Source of the DNA: Bacteroidales bacterium
GTDB lineage: Bacteria > Bacteroidota > Bacteroidia > Bacteroidales > UBA932
Reading direction: 5' to 3'
Length of the DNA stretch: 42,426 nt
Assembly (NCBI GenBank): GCA_017549145.1
Contig: JAFYVM010000021.1
Span: forward strand, 1-42,426
The notes beneath the pieces were generated by a model. It saw nothing but the letters and a program-made list of their open reading frames with translations, did no database searches and was not told where the DNA came from. The stretch's first letter is position 1; each line of letters starts with the position of its first letter. The position numbers and the translations under genes were made by a program. This document shows positions 41,608 to 42,426 of the stretch, one piece after another.

Positions 41608-42426
41608 ATGCAACAGTTTATTGACAATTACGATTTCGCTGGCAAGAAGGCCATCGTTCGTGTAGACTTCAATGTTCCGCTTAACGCAAACATGGAAATC
41701 ACAGATGACACACGTATCCGTGCAGCTATCCCTACTCTTAAGAAGGTTCTTGAGAAAGGTGGTGCTGTGATTGTTATGTCTCACCTTGGACGTCCAAAGG
41801 GAGTTACTGAGAAGTTCTCTCTCAAGCACATCCTTGGTCGTGTTGAGGAGCTCCTCGGCGCACCAGTGAAGTTCGCTGACGATTGTCAGGCAGCTGACGA
41901 GCAGGTTGCTGCTCTTAAGATGGGTGAGTGCCTCGTACTTGAGAACCTCCGTTTCTATGCTGAGGAGGAGGGCAAGCCAAGAGGTGAGTTCGCTACAGAA
42001 GAGGAGAAGAAAGCTGCTAAGGCAGTTGTAAAGGAGAACCAGAAGGAGTTCGTTAAGAAACTTGCTTCTTACGCTGACTGCTACATCAACGACGCATTCG
42101 GTACTGCACACCGTGCACATGCTTCTACAGCTCTTATCGCTGAGTACTTCCCTAACGACAAGATGTTCGGTTATGTAATGGAAGGCGAGATCAAGGCTAT
42201 TGACCACGTTCTTAAAACTCCTGAGCATCCAGTAACTGCTATCGTAGGTGGTGCAAAGGTATCTTCTAAGATCACTATCATCGAGAAGCTTTTCGACGCA
42301 GTTGACAACATGATCATCGGTGGTGGTATGGTTTACACATTCAGAAAGGCTCAGGGTGGCCAGATCGGTCGCTCACTTTGCGAGGATGATCAGATGCAGC
42401 TTGCACTTGACACACTCAAGAAGGCA
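41608..42426 (+). CDS. pgk: Phosphoglycerate kinase (partial, N-terminal 273 residues)
   Basis: Open from the ATG at 41608 to the window edge without a stop; about two thirds of a normal enzyme of about 415 residues. It transfers phosphate from 1,3-bisphosphoglycerate to ADP in glycolysis. [11 protein letters not shown] (family signature), [32 protein letters not shown] and [12 protein letters not shown] (start of the nucleotide-binding half) are all present. Codon use is strongly biased, as in mdh, suggesting high expression. Confidence 0.97.
   Translation, partial: MQQFIDNYDFAGKKAIVRVDFNVPLNANMEITDDTRIRAAIPTLKKVLEKGGAVIVMSHLGRPKGVTEKFSLKHILGRVEELLGAPVKFADDCQAADEQVAALKMGECLVLENLRFYAEEEGKPRGEFATEEEKKAAKAVVKENQKEFVKKLASYADCYINDAFGTAHRAHASTALIAEYFPNDKMFGYVMEGEIKAIDHVLKTPEHPVTAIVGGAKVSSKITIIEKLFDAVDNMIIGGGMVYTFRKAQGGQIGRSLCEDDQMQLALDTLKKA

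Overview
The window is chromosomal DNA of a member of the Bacteroidota, most likely the order Bacteroidales. The evidence is gene content and promoter style. It carries a DUF4271-hemD-rnpA-yidD cluster, a DUF2723 membrane glycosyltransferase, lipoproteins with a short lipobox, fimbrillin-like and GLUG repeats, and a transketolase split into two genes. Most intergenic regions hold a TAnnTTTG -7 box in place of a sigma70 -10 box. Gene density is high and almost all genes are housekeeping. I see no insertion sequence, prophage, CRISPR array or classical conjugative gene. The genus cannot be set from the sequence alone.

Layout. 1-1200: an orphan helical protein with a HEPN-like RNxxxH motif, a long hairpin, and tRNA-Leu(CAA). 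1275-5657: a shikimate operon, aroB, a fused aroD-aroA, and aroC. 5972-8878 (minus): a YbdG-like MscS channel, rubredoxin and a YifB/ComM ATPase. 8983-14971 (plus): MlaE and MlaF-type lipid transporter subunits, a TPR protein, an EnvC-type murein hydrolase activator, an NAD-dependent epimerase and NrdG. 14978-19438 (minus): an O-acetylation cassette of one MBOAT acyltransferase and two SGNH proteins. 19530-22627 (minus): nrdD and a phosphopantetheinyl transferase, preceded by a strongly structured non-coding region. 22975-26594 (minus): two overlapping lipoprotein genes, an SGNH hydrolase and a fimbrillin/GLUG surface protein.

26684-29539 (plus): malate dehydrogenase, tRNA-Pro(TGG), a LolD-type ATPase with a twin-hairpin leader, and TrmN6. 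29536-30994 (minus): an ECF sigma factor, a one-TM putative anti-sigma factor and a periplasmic LTXXQ protein with a His/Gly-rich tail. 31043-32862 (minus): the two transketolase halves. 32937-34724 (plus): lepA. 34954-37395 (minus): SUI1 protein, DUF4271, hemD, rnpA and yidD. 37474-41475: the DUF2723 transferase and a convergent RlmI-like methyltransferase. 41608-end: pgk, cut by the window edge.

The most notable signal is a small dispersed palindromic repeat. It lies in frame inside two neighbouring enzymes of the same pathway (EPSP synthase and chorismate synthase), adding the same short peptide to both, and has a third copy after mdh. Other points for follow-up are the aroD-aroA fusion, the roughly 190-nt multi-hairpin candidate RNA before the phosphopantetheinyl transferase, the paired 31-bp hairpins before lolD, and the HEPN-like orphan next to the 3' end of tRNA-Leu. 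No complete, clearly new multi-gene system stands out.
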